A DNA stretch of 45,208 nucleotides, taken from assembly GCA_944383835.1 (NCBI GenBank), contig CALWRE010000151.1:1-45208 (forward strand). Reading direction: 5' to 3'. Positions 1 to 8,008 of this stretch are shown here, piece after piece. The notes beneath the pieces are model-generated. The model ran no database searches. It saw nothing but the letters and a program-made list of their open reading frames with translations, and was not told where the DNA came from. The position numbers and the translations under genes are program-made. Within the stretch, counting starts at the first letter, position 1. Every line of letters begins with the position of its first letter. This DNA is from an uncultured Lachnospiraceae bacterium. GTDB lineage: Bacteria > Bacillota > Clostridia > Lachnospirales > Lachnospiraceae.

Positions 1-473
1 TTCCAGTCCTTGGCGTTGTCGGAGTCAATGGACAGGCCGTCCCGAGTGGCGGTCAGCAGCACGTCGCAACCGTCGTCATAGAGCACATAAGTGCCGCCGG
101 GGATCAGACCCACATCGGCGGTGCCGGCGGACAGGGCCTCGCCTACCGCCTCATAGCTGGTGCCGACGGTAATCTCAACCTCTCCGATGTCATAGCCAAG
201 GGTGGCCAGCTCATCGGTGAGCAGCTGCTTTAACGGCTCGGTAGCGGTGATGATTTCCTCCGGCTCGCGGGAAGGTACGAAGGCGATGCGCAGCGTATCG
301 ATCTGTACATTGGCGCTGCCTGCGCCCTCCGTGCCTGCGTTCTCCGTGCCTGCTGCGTTTGCGGTTTCGGATGCGGCAGAGGTGGTTTCGCTGCCGGCTC
401 CGCCTGAGCAGCCTGCCAGAAGGCTGCCGCAGAGAACCCCCGTCAACAGAAGGGAAAGCAATTTCTTCATCAT
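1..473 (-). CDS. PhnD-type phosphate/phosphonate ABC transporter substrate-binding lipoprotein, partial
   Basis: Minus-strand gene whose 3' end lies beyond the left edge; about 157 residues are visible. The N-terminus is a lipoprotein signal: a double Met, Lys-Lys, a hydrophobic core and an L-A-G-C lipobox with Cys22. A Ser/Thr/Ala/Glu-rich tether follows, then a domain starting LRIAFVPSREPEEI and continuing through GTSYEAVGEALSAGTADVGLIPGGTYVL. That pattern is typical of the PhnD/phosphite-phosphonate binding family, which delivers ligand to an ABC permease at the outer face of the membrane. An AGGAGG site lies 4-7 bases upstream of the two possible ATGs (473 or 470). The gene is 82 bp downstream of a LacI-type regulator on the same strand, so the two may be co-transcribed. 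The permease and ATPase, if present, would be outside the window. The ligand cannot be told from this fragment. Confidence 0.85.
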   Translation of the reverse strand, partial: MMKKLLSLLLTGVLCGSLLAGCSGGAGSETTSAASETANAAGTENAGTEGAGSANVQIDTLRIAFVPSREPEEIITATEPLKQLLTDELATLGYDIGEVEITVGTSYEAVGEALSAGTADVGLIPGGTYVLYDDGCDVLLTATRDGLSIDSDNAKDW

Positions 474-555
474 GTTTCCTCCTTAGTCATTCGTTTTTGT
501 TCTTGGTTTATTATTGTAAGAGAAAATATCTCTTGCAAACAGGATTAAAACGGGA

Positions 556-1533
556 TTATGCGGTGTCCCCGATTTTTAAATGGGGCGGCACCATAACGGT
601 CACGGGCTGCGTCCGGCGCTGTTTAATCCGGCCGAATAAAAGCTCCAGTGCGTTTTCCCAGACATAGTCGGGATATACTTCCAGGCAGGTACCCGTCGGC
701 CATTTGCTTTCCAGGGTCGGGATATCCTGGTAGATGATAACGGCCACATCCTTGGGGACGCGGAGCTTTAACGCGCGGAATGCCTCCAGAGCCCCTTCGG
801 CCACCTCGTCGTTGCCCAGCAGGACTGCCTCGGCCAGGGTGTGGTTTTTTACGGCCTCTTCCGCCAGCTGGTAGCCGCTCTCCCGGCTGATTTCCCCCAC
901 ATGAAAGGTCTGGGGGTCATACTGCCCGCGGGCTTCCAGAATCCTTCGGATCGCAGCCAGGCGCCGCGTCCCGATGGGACCGTTCGGCCCCTCGTAGATT
1001 CCGCCGATATAGCCCAGGCTGGCGTACTGCTTTTGATCGAGAAGATAGGAGACGGCCTTCTGCTGCCCCTGGTCAAAATCAACCTGCACCTGGTCGAATT
1101 CATAATTGTGCTGGTGCGAGTTGACAAAAACGATGGCAAAGGACAGGGAGCGAAGGAAGTCCATTTCCGCCTCGCTGAAAACGCCGAAGGCGATAATGCC
1201 GTCAACCTTCTGCGCTTCTCCAAAAGTCAGCCGTACAAAGGCGACGTCATACTGGTCCGTCATCATCTGCACCAGGCAGGACAGGGTCGAAAGGCGCACA
1301 TTGTGCCGGTCCGGCCGTATAATCCGCCAATCTGCGACGCCGATTACCAGATGGGTTTTGCGCTCCGCCGCCCGGCGCTGTCTGGGCGATACATAGCCAA
1401 GGCTGTGGGCAGCCTGGAAAATCCGCGTGCGCACTTCGGCGCTCACCGAAATATTGTCGTCTTTATTCAGCACTCTTGACACGGTTGCAACGGACACCTG
1501 CGCCGCTTGGGCAACGTCCCGGATTGTCGCCAT
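556..1533 (-). CDS. LacI family transcriptional regulator
   Basis: A 325-residue DNA-binding regulator. The N-terminus MATIRDVAQAAQVSVATVSR is a classic LacI helix-turn-helix, followed by the hinge helix, and the rest is a periplasmic-binding-protein-like effector domain (GYIGG near the middle, GNDEVAEGALEAF in the C-terminal lobe). I start it at 1533 because GGAGGTG sits five bases upstream of that ATG; the frame stays open for seven more codons but without a better start. It precedes the PhnD-type lipoprotein gene on the same strand, so that gene or a sugar operon to the left are candidate targets. Its own promoter (1564-1591) and two tandem palindromes (1596-1617) lie upstream, which would fit autoregulation. 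The effector is not predictable. Confidence 0.9.
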   Translation of the reverse strand: MATIRDVAQAAQVSVATVSRVLNKDDNISVSAEVRTRIFQAAHSLGYVSPRQRRAAERKTHLVIGVADWRIIRPDRHNVRLSTLSCLVQMMTDQYDVAFVRLTFGEAQKVDGIIAFGVFSEAEMDFLRSLSFAIVFVNSHQHNYEFDQVQVDFDQGQQKAVSYLLDQKQYASLGYIGGIYEGPNGPIGTRRLAAIRRILEARGQYDPQTFHVGEISRESGYQLAEEAVKNHTLAEAVLLGNDEVAEGALEAFRALKLRVPKDVAVIIYQDIPTLESKWPTGTCLEVYPDYVWENALELLFGRIKQRRTQPVTVMVPPHLKIGDTA

Positions 1534-1563
1534 TTTGCCACCTCCGTTTCTCATTTCGATTTC

Positions 1564-1591
1564 ATTATATTTGTTTCAAGCATAAAGTCAA
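1564..1591 (-). promoter_or_regulatory. Sigma-A type promoter of the LacI regulator gene
   Basis: Read on the minus strand: TTGACT (1591-1586), 16 bp spacer, TATAAT (1569-1564), about 30 bp upstream of the start at 1533. Five of six and six of six consensus matches. Confidence 0.7.
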
Positions 1592-1595
1592 CCTA

Positions 1596-1617
1596 TTTTA
1601 CTAAAATTTTACTAAAA
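1596..1617. promoter_or_regulatory. Two tandem palindromes TTTTACTAAAA, candidate operator
   Basis: TTTTACTAAAA occurs twice without a gap (1596-1606 and 1607-1617). Each copy is an inverted repeat TTTTA-C-TAAAA. They sit directly upstream of the -35 box of the LacI gene, in the region shared with the two-component system promoter. Operator function is inference. Confidence 0.45.
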
Positions 1618-1853
1618 TATAAAGAGGGCATAACAAATCCTTCGCTCCGTCCGGACGAGCCCGGCCGTTTTGCGCCCGCCCTGGCCGCCGGATGCGCCTG
1701 GCCGTTGACCAGGACAGGAATGCGGGCATCGAATTGAAAAATAATCTGATTAAGAAATTCTTTCTTTTTTCCGGCGCTTTGCTTTCAAAATGACCGCTAT
1801 ACTGTAGGCAGAAAACGGAGAATGGAATGCGCTGGGCGTGCGCCAGGATTGTT

Positions 1854-1882
1854 TTGACACATCTATGCCGATACCGTATAAT
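1854..1882 (+). promoter_or_regulatory. Consensus sigma-A promoter of the two-component operon
   Basis: TTGACA (1854-1859), exactly 17 bp, TATAAT (1877-1882): a perfect consensus. The start codon at 1906 follows a GAGGTGAAG ribosome binding site, leaving a very short leader of about 17 bases. Confidence 0.85.
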
Positions 1883-1905
1883 GGGGGGAGTGAGGTGAAG
1901 AGAAA

Positions 1906-2598
1906 ATGTACAATATTTTAGTTTGCGACGACGATAAGGAAATTGTGGAGGCCATAGAGATTTACCTTTCCCAGGAGGGGTATCACATCTTCAAGGCCTA
2001 TGACGGCGTGGAGGCTTTGAACATTCTGAAAAAGAATGATATCCACCTGCTGATCATCGACGTGATGATGCCGAAGCTGGACGGGATCCGGGCTACGATG
2101 AAGATTCGGGAGTACAGCGGCATCCCGATTATCATCCTGTCGGCCAAATCGGAGGACGTGGATAAGATTCTGGGCCTCAATATCGGGGCCGACGACTATG
2201 TGACCAAGCCCTTCAATCCTCTGGAGCTGGTGGCCAGGGTCCGCTCCCAGCTGCGCCGCTACACGCAGTTAGGCACGCTCAATATGGAGAGTGAGACGGT
2301 TTACCGCACCGGTGATCTTTGCGTTAACGACGACGAAAAGACGGTCACCGTGGACGGGGAACCGGTCAAGCTCACGCCCATGGAATACAATATTCTCCGC
2401 TTTCTCGTAATCAACGCGGGCCGGGTGTTCTCCATCGAACAGATTTATGAAAATATCTGGAACGAGGAGGCGATCGGCGTGGAAAACACGGTCGCTGTGC
2501 ACATCCGCCATATCCGCGAAAAAATCGAGATTGATCCCAAGAATCCCCGCTACCTGAAGGTGGTCTGGGGCCTGGGATATAAGGTGGAGAAGATTTAA
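1906..2598 (+). CDS. OmpR/PhoB-type response regulator (VanR-like)
   Basis: A 230-residue two-component response regulator. The receiver domain (about 1-115) has the acidic pocket D8-D9-D10, phosphoacceptor D52 in LLIIDVMMPKLDG, S79 and K101 in the usual places. The C-terminal winged-helix DNA-binding domain (about 130-230) has the LTPMEYNILRFLV segment and ends in WGLGYKVEKI, typical of the OmpR class. It is driven by a perfect consensus promoter. Its stop overlaps the ATG of the next gene by one base (TAATG), so it is translationally coupled to the sensor kinase. The target genes are unknown; VanR-like regulators often control cell-envelope functions, but nothing here identifies the signal. 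Confidence 0.95.
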   Translation: MYNILVCDDDKEIVEAIEIYLSQEGYHIFKAYDGVEALNILKKNDIHLLIIDVMMPKLDGIRATMKIREYSGIPIIILSAKSEDVDKILGLNIGADDYVTKPFNPLELVARVRSQLRRYTQLGTLNMESETVYRTGDLCVNDDEKTVTVDGEPVKLTPMEYNILRFLVINAGRVFSIEQIYENIWNEEAIGVENTVAVHIRHIREKIEIDPKNPRYLKVVWGLGYKVEKI

Positions 2599-5500
2599 TG
2601 AAGGAAGAAAAAAACAGAGAAGAAAACGTAAGGGAGTTAAGGGAGCGGGAGGAGCAGGATAAGGAGCAGGCTAAGAGCGAAAGGAACGGAAACGGGCCGA
2701 ACAAAAATGTCAGGCCCAAAAAGATAATCGCCTCTCTCTTGGTGGCTGTCAGCATGGCCGTGATTGCGATTATGGCCGGCAATCTGATTATCCTGTCCCG
2801 GACCACCCAGGCCATGAACGTAGACTGGGACGACTGGATTTCCAACCGGGATTATGAGGACAGCTTTACCCTGTCCGTCCATGTGCAGGACGATATGCGG
2901 CAGATTCTGCGCTATATCGGTTTAAAGCAGCGTTTGGAGGAGGCGGACGGCTCCCTCAATCTGGACCGCCCGGCCCTGGTGGTGATGAATGCGGAGGGCA
3001 GGACGGAAACCTACACGATGCGGGAGCTGGTGGCCATGGGGGAAGAGCTGGGCATCTACGTCTATGACGGAGGCGTGAGCCGGGACGACAGCTACGATAC
3101 GTACTACGGCTATTACGGCTACGAGGATTCTTATATCCAATATAACATCAGCTATAACAGCGCCGACCGCGTGCAGGTCCTGTGGAGTCTGATGGATGCA
3201 CAGGACGCTTCTGCCGGAATCGGAGAGGATGTCTGGGCCGTGCGTCAGCAGAAGATCGACGCTGCTTTGGAAGCCCCTCATACCCTTTCTGCCCTGGTGC
3301 CGGGGGATGAGGAGCTTACCCTTTATACAACGCAGGAGCTGATTGACCTGGCTCGTGGGGTGCTTGGCGAAAATGGGGAGGGAGATATCCTGACCGAGAG
3401 CCTGATCGACGGCTGGCAGGAGGAACTCGATGCGATCCGCCGGAATGAAGGAAGCGGGGGAGGACTGTCCGGGGAGATGTCCTCGCCGGGAACAGAGAGC
3501 ACGGAGGAAGAACTGGCGGCCGATATAAGTTCTGAGGAGGAGAGCCTTCGCTCCGCCATGCAGGAGATTCTGAACAGCGTGCGCGAGGAGCAGCTGGAGA
3601 ATAGCCAGTATATCCAGAGGCTGTGCGTCGATTTCCTGCTGAATTACCTGCAGGATTATTATGACTGCCGCAGCCGGATCGACGGAACGGATTCCAATCT
3701 TTCCTGGCAGATCGTACTGACCTCCGGGGAGGCCAGCAAGACATACAGCGACGCCGACACGGCTGCCGCGGGGGAAAGCCTTGCGCTGTCCCAGGATATG
3801 AACGTATATTACGCCTATAACAGCACCAACCAGAGGATCGACAGCACCCTCCAGAGCTGGACCTGGGATGAATTCATCAGCATGCTGAAAAATTACACCT
3901 ACCTGGATTACACCGGCTCGACTATTGTCTGCGGGCTGAACACGGCCGATATGGCCTACGAGGACGCATACAGCGTGGAGCGGGACAGTTACCTGGGCTA
4001 CCGTAGCAGCGTGTTCGGCTCGGTGGGAGCCATGGCTGCCTGCCTGGTGATTATTCTGGCCGCGATGATCTGGCTGATGTTTTTGTCAGGGCACCGGGAA
4101 GGCGTGGAAGGAATCTACTTAAACGGCTTCGACCGCATTCCTACGGAGCCCGCCGCCTGTCTGATTTTTGCCCTGGCTCTGGGCTTCGCGGCGATGCTGT
4201 GGCTGATTGCCTCCGTGGTGCAGGGATATGAAACGATTGGGCAGAGCAACGGCCGCCTGATCATCAGCGCCTGCCTGGCTCTGGAAACCCTGGTTTTGTA
4301 CCTGATTTTGTGGCTGGGCTTCTATGGCCTGGTGCGCCGCGTCAAGGCCCATCGCCTCTGGAAAAACAGCCTGACAGCCCGCTTCCTGCGCTGGTGCCTG
4401 CGGCCCATCCGCTTTGTCGGAAGGCAGCTGCGCCGTCTGTGGGATCTGCTTTTGAACGCAGGGGATACCACCTGGAAAACCCTGGCCGTCTTTGCCGCTT
4501 ACTTTGTGGTCAACTACGTCTGGGGAACCAGCCTGGAATACGCCGGCGCATTGTCCCTGCTTTTGTACTTGCTCTTTAACGCCGCGGTGGCGGTATTCTT
4601 AGTCTGGAAGGGCTTCCAGAAAAAGCAGATTTACCAAGGGGTTAAAAAGATCGCCGACGGCAACCTTAGCTATCACCTGCCGCTGCAGAATTTAAGCGGG
4701 GCGGACCGGAAGGTGGCGGAGCAGGTCAACCGGATCGGCACCGTTTTGAAGGAGGCCATCGACACCTCCGTTAAAAACGAGCGGATGAAGACCGACCTGA
4801 TCACCAACGTTTCCCATGATCTGAAGACCCCTCTGACTTCCATCATCAACTATGTGGATTTGCTGAAGAGGGAAAACATTCAGGATCCGAAGGTGCAGGG
4901 CTATATCGAGGTGCTGGAAAACAAGGCCCAGAGGCTGAAGACCCTGACCGAGGATTTGCTGGAGGCCTCCAAGGCCAGTTCCGGAACCCTCCAGCTGAAT
5001 CTGGAGAAGATCAATTTCATCGAGCTGATCAACCAGACCAATGGGGAGTTCATGGATCGGTTCCAGGCCTGCGGGCTGACGGTGGTGCCGGATATCCCCG
5101 AGACATCCGCCTACATCATGGCCGACGGCCGCTACGTCTGGAGGATTCTCGAGAACCTTTACCGCAATGCGGAGAAATATGCGATGCCGGGCACCCGCCT
5201 CTATATCGACGTCTTTGAGAAGTTCGGCCGGATCTTTTTCGTGATGAAGAATATCTCCCAGGCTCCGCTGAACATTAAGGCGGAGGAGCTGACCGAGCGC
5301 TTTATCCGGGGCGATGTGTCCCGCAGTACCGAGGGCAGCGGTTTGGGCCTTTCCATCGCTAAGGATATGACGGAGCTGATGGACGGCACCTTTAAGATTT
5401 ATCTGGACGGAGATTTGTTCCGCGTGACCATATCCTTTGCGGTGATTCCCGATCAGAAGCCCGATTTAAAGGAGATGGAGGAAAACATTCGCCGCCGGAT

Positions 5501-5738
5501 GAACGAGGAGACGGGGCAGAGGGCGGAGGGTTCGTCCTCCGGCTATCCGGAAGCGGAAGCGGCGGGCGGCGACGTCCGGATGGGCGGTTTCGCCGCGGGC
5601 GAAGAGGAAGGCGGGAAACAGAAGCCCGGACGGAATGCCGGCAAGGGAAGGGCGAAGGGGCTTTTTAGCCGGTTTTCCCGCAGCGGAAAAGGAAAAGAAG
5701 GACGGAAAGAGAACAAGGAAGAACCTACGGAAGAATAA
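2598..5738 (+). CDS. Large membrane sensor histidine kinase
   Basis: A 1046-residue sensor kinase, about twice the usual length. A charged N-terminal tail (1-40) precedes TM1 (about 43-66). A large extracytoplasmic region (about 67-472) follows, with a tyrosine-rich patch and an acidic low-complexity stretch. A cluster of about five membrane segments spans 473-673, then a HAMP-like linker leads to the HisKA domain with the phosphorylated His at 740 (NVSHDLKTPLTSI). In the ATPase domain the N box (ENLYRNAEKYA) and G2 box (GSGLGLS, about 913-919) are clear, but no DxGxG G1 box is visible: the segment reads VMKNISQAPLNI. After the kinase core (about 955) comes a 90-residue Gly/Lys/Glu-rich tail. 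It partners the preceding response regulator. The ligand is unknown. Confidence 0.93.
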   Translation: MKEEKNREENVRELREREEQDKEQAKSERNGNGPNKNVRPKKIIASLLVAVSMAVIAIMAGNLIILSRTTQAMNVDWDDWISNRDYEDSFTLSVHVQDDMRQILRYIGLKQRLEEADGSLNLDRPALVVMNAEGRTETYTMRELVAMGEELGIYVYDGGVSRDDSYDTYYGYYGYEDSYIQYNISYNSADRVQVLWSLMDAQDASAGIGEDVWAVRQQKIDAALEAPHTLSALVPGDEELTLYTTQELIDLARGVLGENGEGDILTESLIDGWQEELDAIRRNEGSGGGLSGEMSSPGTESTEEELAADISSEEESLRSAMQEILNSVREEQLENSQYIQRLCVDFLLNYLQDYYDCRSRIDGTDSNLSWQIVLTSGEASKTYSDADTAAAGESLALSQDMNVYYAYNSTNQRIDSTLQSWTWDEFISMLKNYTYLDYTGSTIVCGLNTADMAYEDAYSVERDSYLGYRSSVFGSVGAMAACLVIILAAMIWLMFLSGHREGVEGIYLNGFDRIPTEPAACLIFALALGFAAMLWLIASVVQGYETIGQSNGRLIISACLALETLVLYLILWLGFYGLVRRVKAHRLWKNSLTARFLRWCLRPIRFVGRQLRRLWDLLLNAGDTTWKTLAVFAAYFVVNYVWGTSLEYAGALSLLLYLLFNAAVAVFLVWKGFQKKQIYQGVKKIADGNLSYHLPLQNLSGADRKVAEQVNRIGTVLKEAIDTSVKNERMKTDLITNVSHDLKTPLTSIINYVDLLKRENIQDPKVQGYIEVLENKAQRLKTLTEDLLEASKASSGTLQLNLEKINFIELINQTNGEFMDRFQACGLTVVPDIPETSAYIMADGRYVWRILENLYRNAEKYAMPGTRLYIDVFEKFGRIFFVMKNISQAPLNIKAEELTERFIRGDVSRSTEGSGLGLSIAKDMTELMDGTFKIYLDGDLFRVTISFAVIPDQKPDLKEMEENIRRRMNEETGQRAEGSSSGYPEAEAAGGDVRMGGFAAGEEEGGKQKPGRNAGKGRAKGLFSRFSRSGKGKEGRKENKEEPTEE

Positions 5739-5885
5739 GAGAAGAAAAGGCGAAGAAAAGGGGCAGGGAAGAAAATGAAATTGCCCCTTGTCCCCCGGCT
5801 GAAATTGCGGTAAGCTTAAACTATAAATAAGCAGAAAATAAGCAGATACAAAAGGCAAGCAAATACAAAAGGGGGCGCACGGACA

Positions 5886-6992
5886 ATGGCAAAGATTTTT
5901 ACGGATAATGTTGCATTCCTGCAGGAGGCAAAAGAGGCTCTTGCAAAATATAAAGAAACGGTAAACCGGGAGGAGGAGCTGACTCTCCAGGAGAAGCAGC
6001 AGGCAAAGATCCTGTCTGCCGAGAAAAAGGCTGTGGAGGATAATGTTGCCGGCACGATCAAGAAGCGCCGCGGGGAGCTGACCGCTAAATACGACACAGA
6101 GCTTTCCCGGATTCAGGACGGACTCAAAAAAATCCGTTCCCAGAGGGAGAAGGCCAAGCAGAAGAGCATGAAGGAGAGGATCGAGGCCCAGAACGCTCCC
6201 TTTAAGGACGAGAACCGGGAGATGCATAATAAGATCCGCGGCCTGTTCCGCCAGGACAGGGTGCCGTCCTTCTGCAATTCCACGCTGTTTTACTCCATCT
6301 ATTATCCGGGAACGGTGAAAGAGATCCTGGTCCTGCTGGCGGTCTTTGCCGTCTGCTGTGTGCTGATTCCCTGCGGCCTCTATTCCCTGCTGCCGCAGAA
6401 GAGGACGCTGTGGCTGATCCTGATCTATGTGGCGGTTATCGTGATCTTCGGCGGAATCTATATTATTGTGGGAAATATAACGAAGGATGCGCACCGGGAG
6501 GCCCTGCTGGAGGCCAGGCAGATTCGCCGCAGCATGGAAAAGAACCGCAAGCGGATGCGGGACAATGCCAGGGCAATCCGTTCCGAGACCAGCGAAGAGC
6601 ACTACGATCTGAGCGAGTTTGACGCGCAGATCAAGGAGAAGGAAGGGGAGAGGGCCAGCCTGGAAAGCCAGAAGGCGGAGGCTTTGGCCGCCTTTGAGCG
6701 GGAAACGGCCCCGGCCATCGAGGCGGAGATTCGCGGCGGCAGCCGTGAACGCCTGGAAACCCTGGAGGCGGAGTATAATGAGACGGCGGCGAATCTGCGC
6801 CGTGAGCAGGCTGCTCTGAAGGAAGCCTCCCTGCGGCTGTCCGACGATTATGAGTCTTATATCGGAAAGGATTTCATGAAGGAGGATCGCCTGGACGCCC
6901 TGATCGGCCTTTTGGAAAGCGGACAGGCCTCCGGCATCACCGAGGCGGAGGAGCTGTATCGGCAGAATCCCAGCCGCAAGCAGAATGGATAA
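5886..6992 (+). CDS. Coiled-coil membrane protein of unknown function
   Basis: A 368-residue protein that I do not recognise. Residues about 10-135 are highly charged (Glu, Lys, Gln) and predicted coiled coil. Two adjacent membrane segments follow (about 147-168 and 177-198) with a short loop. The second half (about 205-345) is again charged and coiled-coil-like, with long Glu/Arg-rich heptad-type stretches. There is no signal peptide and no catalytic motif. Both coiled coils should lie on the same side, probably the cytoplasm, with a hairpin through the membrane. It begins 147 bp after the sensor kinase and ends 33 bp before tadA, so co-transcription with either is possible. A structural or scaffold role is only a guess. 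Confidence 0.7.
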   Translation: MAKIFTDNVAFLQEAKEALAKYKETVNREEELTLQEKQQAKILSAEKKAVEDNVAGTIKKRRGELTAKYDTELSRIQDGLKKIRSQREKAKQKSMKERIEAQNAPFKDENREMHNKIRGLFRQDRVPSFCNSTLFYSIYYPGTVKEILVLLAVFAVCCVLIPCGLYSLLPQKRTLWLILIYVAVIVIFGGIYIIVGNITKDAHREALLEARQIRRSMEKNRKRMRDNARAIRSETSEEHYDLSEFDAQIKEKEGERASLESQKAEALAAFERETAPAIEAEIRGGSRERLETLEAEYNETAANLRREQAALKEASLRLSDDYESYIGKDFMKEDRLDALIGLLESGQASGITEAEELYRQNPSRKQNG

Positions 6993-7025
6993 AGGATGCA
7001 ACAACGATAAGAGGAGCGGCATAGT

Positions 7026-7568
7026 ATGAATCCGGAAATCTGGAGCGACAGAAAGAGGGATCCGAAGGCGGACGAGCGTTTTATGCGGGAGGCCCTGCGC
7101 CAGGCAAAGAAGGCCTATGCCCTGGGCGAATCGCCGATTGGCTGTGTGATTGTCCGCGGCGACCGGATTATTGCCCGCGGCTATAACCGCCGCACCACCG
7201 ACCATAATACCCTGGCCCACGCGGAGGTCATTGCGATTCGCCGGGCCTGCAAAAAGGAAGGGGACTGGAGGCTGGAGGGCTGCCGGATGTATGTGACCCT
7301 GGAGCCCTGCCCGATGTGCGCCGGGGCCCTTCTGCAGTGCCGGATGGACGAGGTGATCATCGGCTGCATGAGCCCCAAGTCGGGCTGTGCCGGCTCCGTG
7401 CTGAATTTGCTGGAGGCCGATGGATTTAACCATAAGGTAAAGGTGATCCGGGGCGTCCTGGAACAGGAGTGCGCCAGTCTGATGAAGGATTTCTTTCGGG
7501 AGCTTCGCGTGAGGGTCAAGGAAGAAAAGCTGGCAAAAAAGTCCGTTGACAAGGCGGACGGCAGATAG
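7026..7568 (+). CDS. tadA: tRNA-specific adenosine deaminase
   Basis: A 180-residue zinc deaminase that converts adenosine 34 to inosine in the anticodon of tRNA-Arg(ACG), needed for decoding CGN codons. The zinc and catalytic residues are all present: H65-A-E67 in the HAEVIAI motif and C95/C98 in TLEPCPMCAGAL. Length and architecture fit the family, with a short charged N-terminal extension and a Lys-rich C-terminus (EEKLAKKSVDKADGR). The last codons contain the -35 box of the promoter for the SRP RNA that follows, and its -10 begins right after the tadA stop. tadA next to the SRP RNA is a common Firmicutes order, which supports the call. Confidence 0.96.
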   Translation: MNPEIWSDRKRDPKADERFMREALRQAKKAYALGESPIGCVIVRGDRIIARGYNRRTTDHNTLAHAEVIAIRRACKKEGDWRLEGCRMYVTLEPCPMCAGALLQCRMDEVIIGCMSPKSGCAGSVLNLLEADGFNHKVKVIRGVLEQECASLMKDFFRELRVRVKEEKLAKKSVDKADGR

Positions 7569-7574
7569 TATACT
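7546..7574 (+). promoter_or_regulatory. Promoter of the SRP RNA, inside the end of tadA
   Basis: TTGACA (7546-7551), 17 bp, TATACT (7569-7574). The expected transcription start at about 7581 coincides with the first base of the closing helix of the SRP RNA, which strongly supports both calls. Confidence 0.85.
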
Positions 7575-7582
7575 CTAAAGGT

Positions 7583-7741
7583 ACTGTGGGGCTGCCCGTT
7601 TCCCGGCGTAGTGAAGTCCGGGTCCTGCGCAACGGCTGCCTGTGAACCGTGTCAGGTCAGGAATGAAGCAGCACTAAGCGGGATTTGTCGTGTGCCGCAG
7701 GTCAGCCTGGGTGGAACACCGGAGGCGGTAACGCCCACAGT
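7583..7741 (+). ncRNA. ffs: Signal recognition particle RNA (SRP/4.5S-type)
   Basis: The RNA scaffold of the signal recognition particle, which binds Ffh and targets nascent membrane proteins. The diagnostic helix 8 apical region is present at about 7650-7680: GUCAGGUCAGGAAUGAAGCAGC followed by CUAAGC, the Ffh binding and GNRA-type loop. It is flanked by complementary arms (CCTGCGCAACGGCTGCC and GCCGCAGGTCAGCCTGG). The ends pair perfectly: ACTGTGGG (7583-7590) with CCCACAGT (7734-7741). At about 159 nt it is longer than the compact small SRP RNA core (about 7615-7715); the extra 5' part can form its own hairpin (CCCGG/CCGGG). It has its own promoter and sits between tadA and a terminator. Confidence 0.92.
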
Positions 7742-7792
7742 ATATAAAAGAAAGCGAATGTGAATCAAAACGCATATCAATGAAAACGATAA

Positions 7793-7841
7793 ACGGCCGT
7801 GAGACGGCGGGAAGGATCCCGTGGGTATGCGGCTGTTTTTT
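7793..7841 (+). terminator. Rho-independent terminator after the SRP RNA
   Basis: ACGGCCG pairs with CGGCTGT (one G-U), with an inner CGGG/CCCG stem, followed by six T residues. It ends the tadA/SRP RNA unit. Confidence 0.8.
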
Positions 7842-7890
7842 GTTTGGGGCGGATATTCCTGCCTGATTATTTCGCCGGGGATGGTCAGGA

Positions 7891-7919
7891 TTGACTTTCC
7901 CTGCTATTGTGATTAAAAT
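7891..7919 (+). promoter_or_regulatory. Promoter of the HxlR regulator gene
   Basis: TTGACT (7891-7896), 17 bp, TAAAAT (7914-7919). The predicted start lies upstream of the repeated TACTT sites at 7944-7991. Confidence 0.7.
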
Positions 7920-7943
7920 TATAGCTGAAATGGAACAATAAGC

Positions 7944-7991
7944 AAGTACGCGCCTTTATGTGCGATACTTACAAAGAGGTCTAATACTTAC
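7944..7991. promoter_or_regulatory. Repeated AAGTA/TACTT sites, candidate HxlR operator
   Basis: AAGTA (7944-7948) is inverted relative to TACTTAC (7966-7972), and a second direct TACTTAC lies 19 bp on (7985-7991). They sit between the promoter and start codon of the regulator gene, where a repressor would block transcription. Binding by HxlR is inference. Confidence 0.45.
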
Positions 7992-8008
7992 CTGAAGGAG
8001 AGCGTGGG

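Noticed and set aside
5466-7433. A 655-codon open frame on the minus strand
   Set aside because: It lies antisense to the sensor kinase end, the coiled-coil protein and tadA, all of which have motifs or ribosome binding sites. The product has a Leu/His/Gln-rich composition typical of antisense frames in GC-rich DNA.
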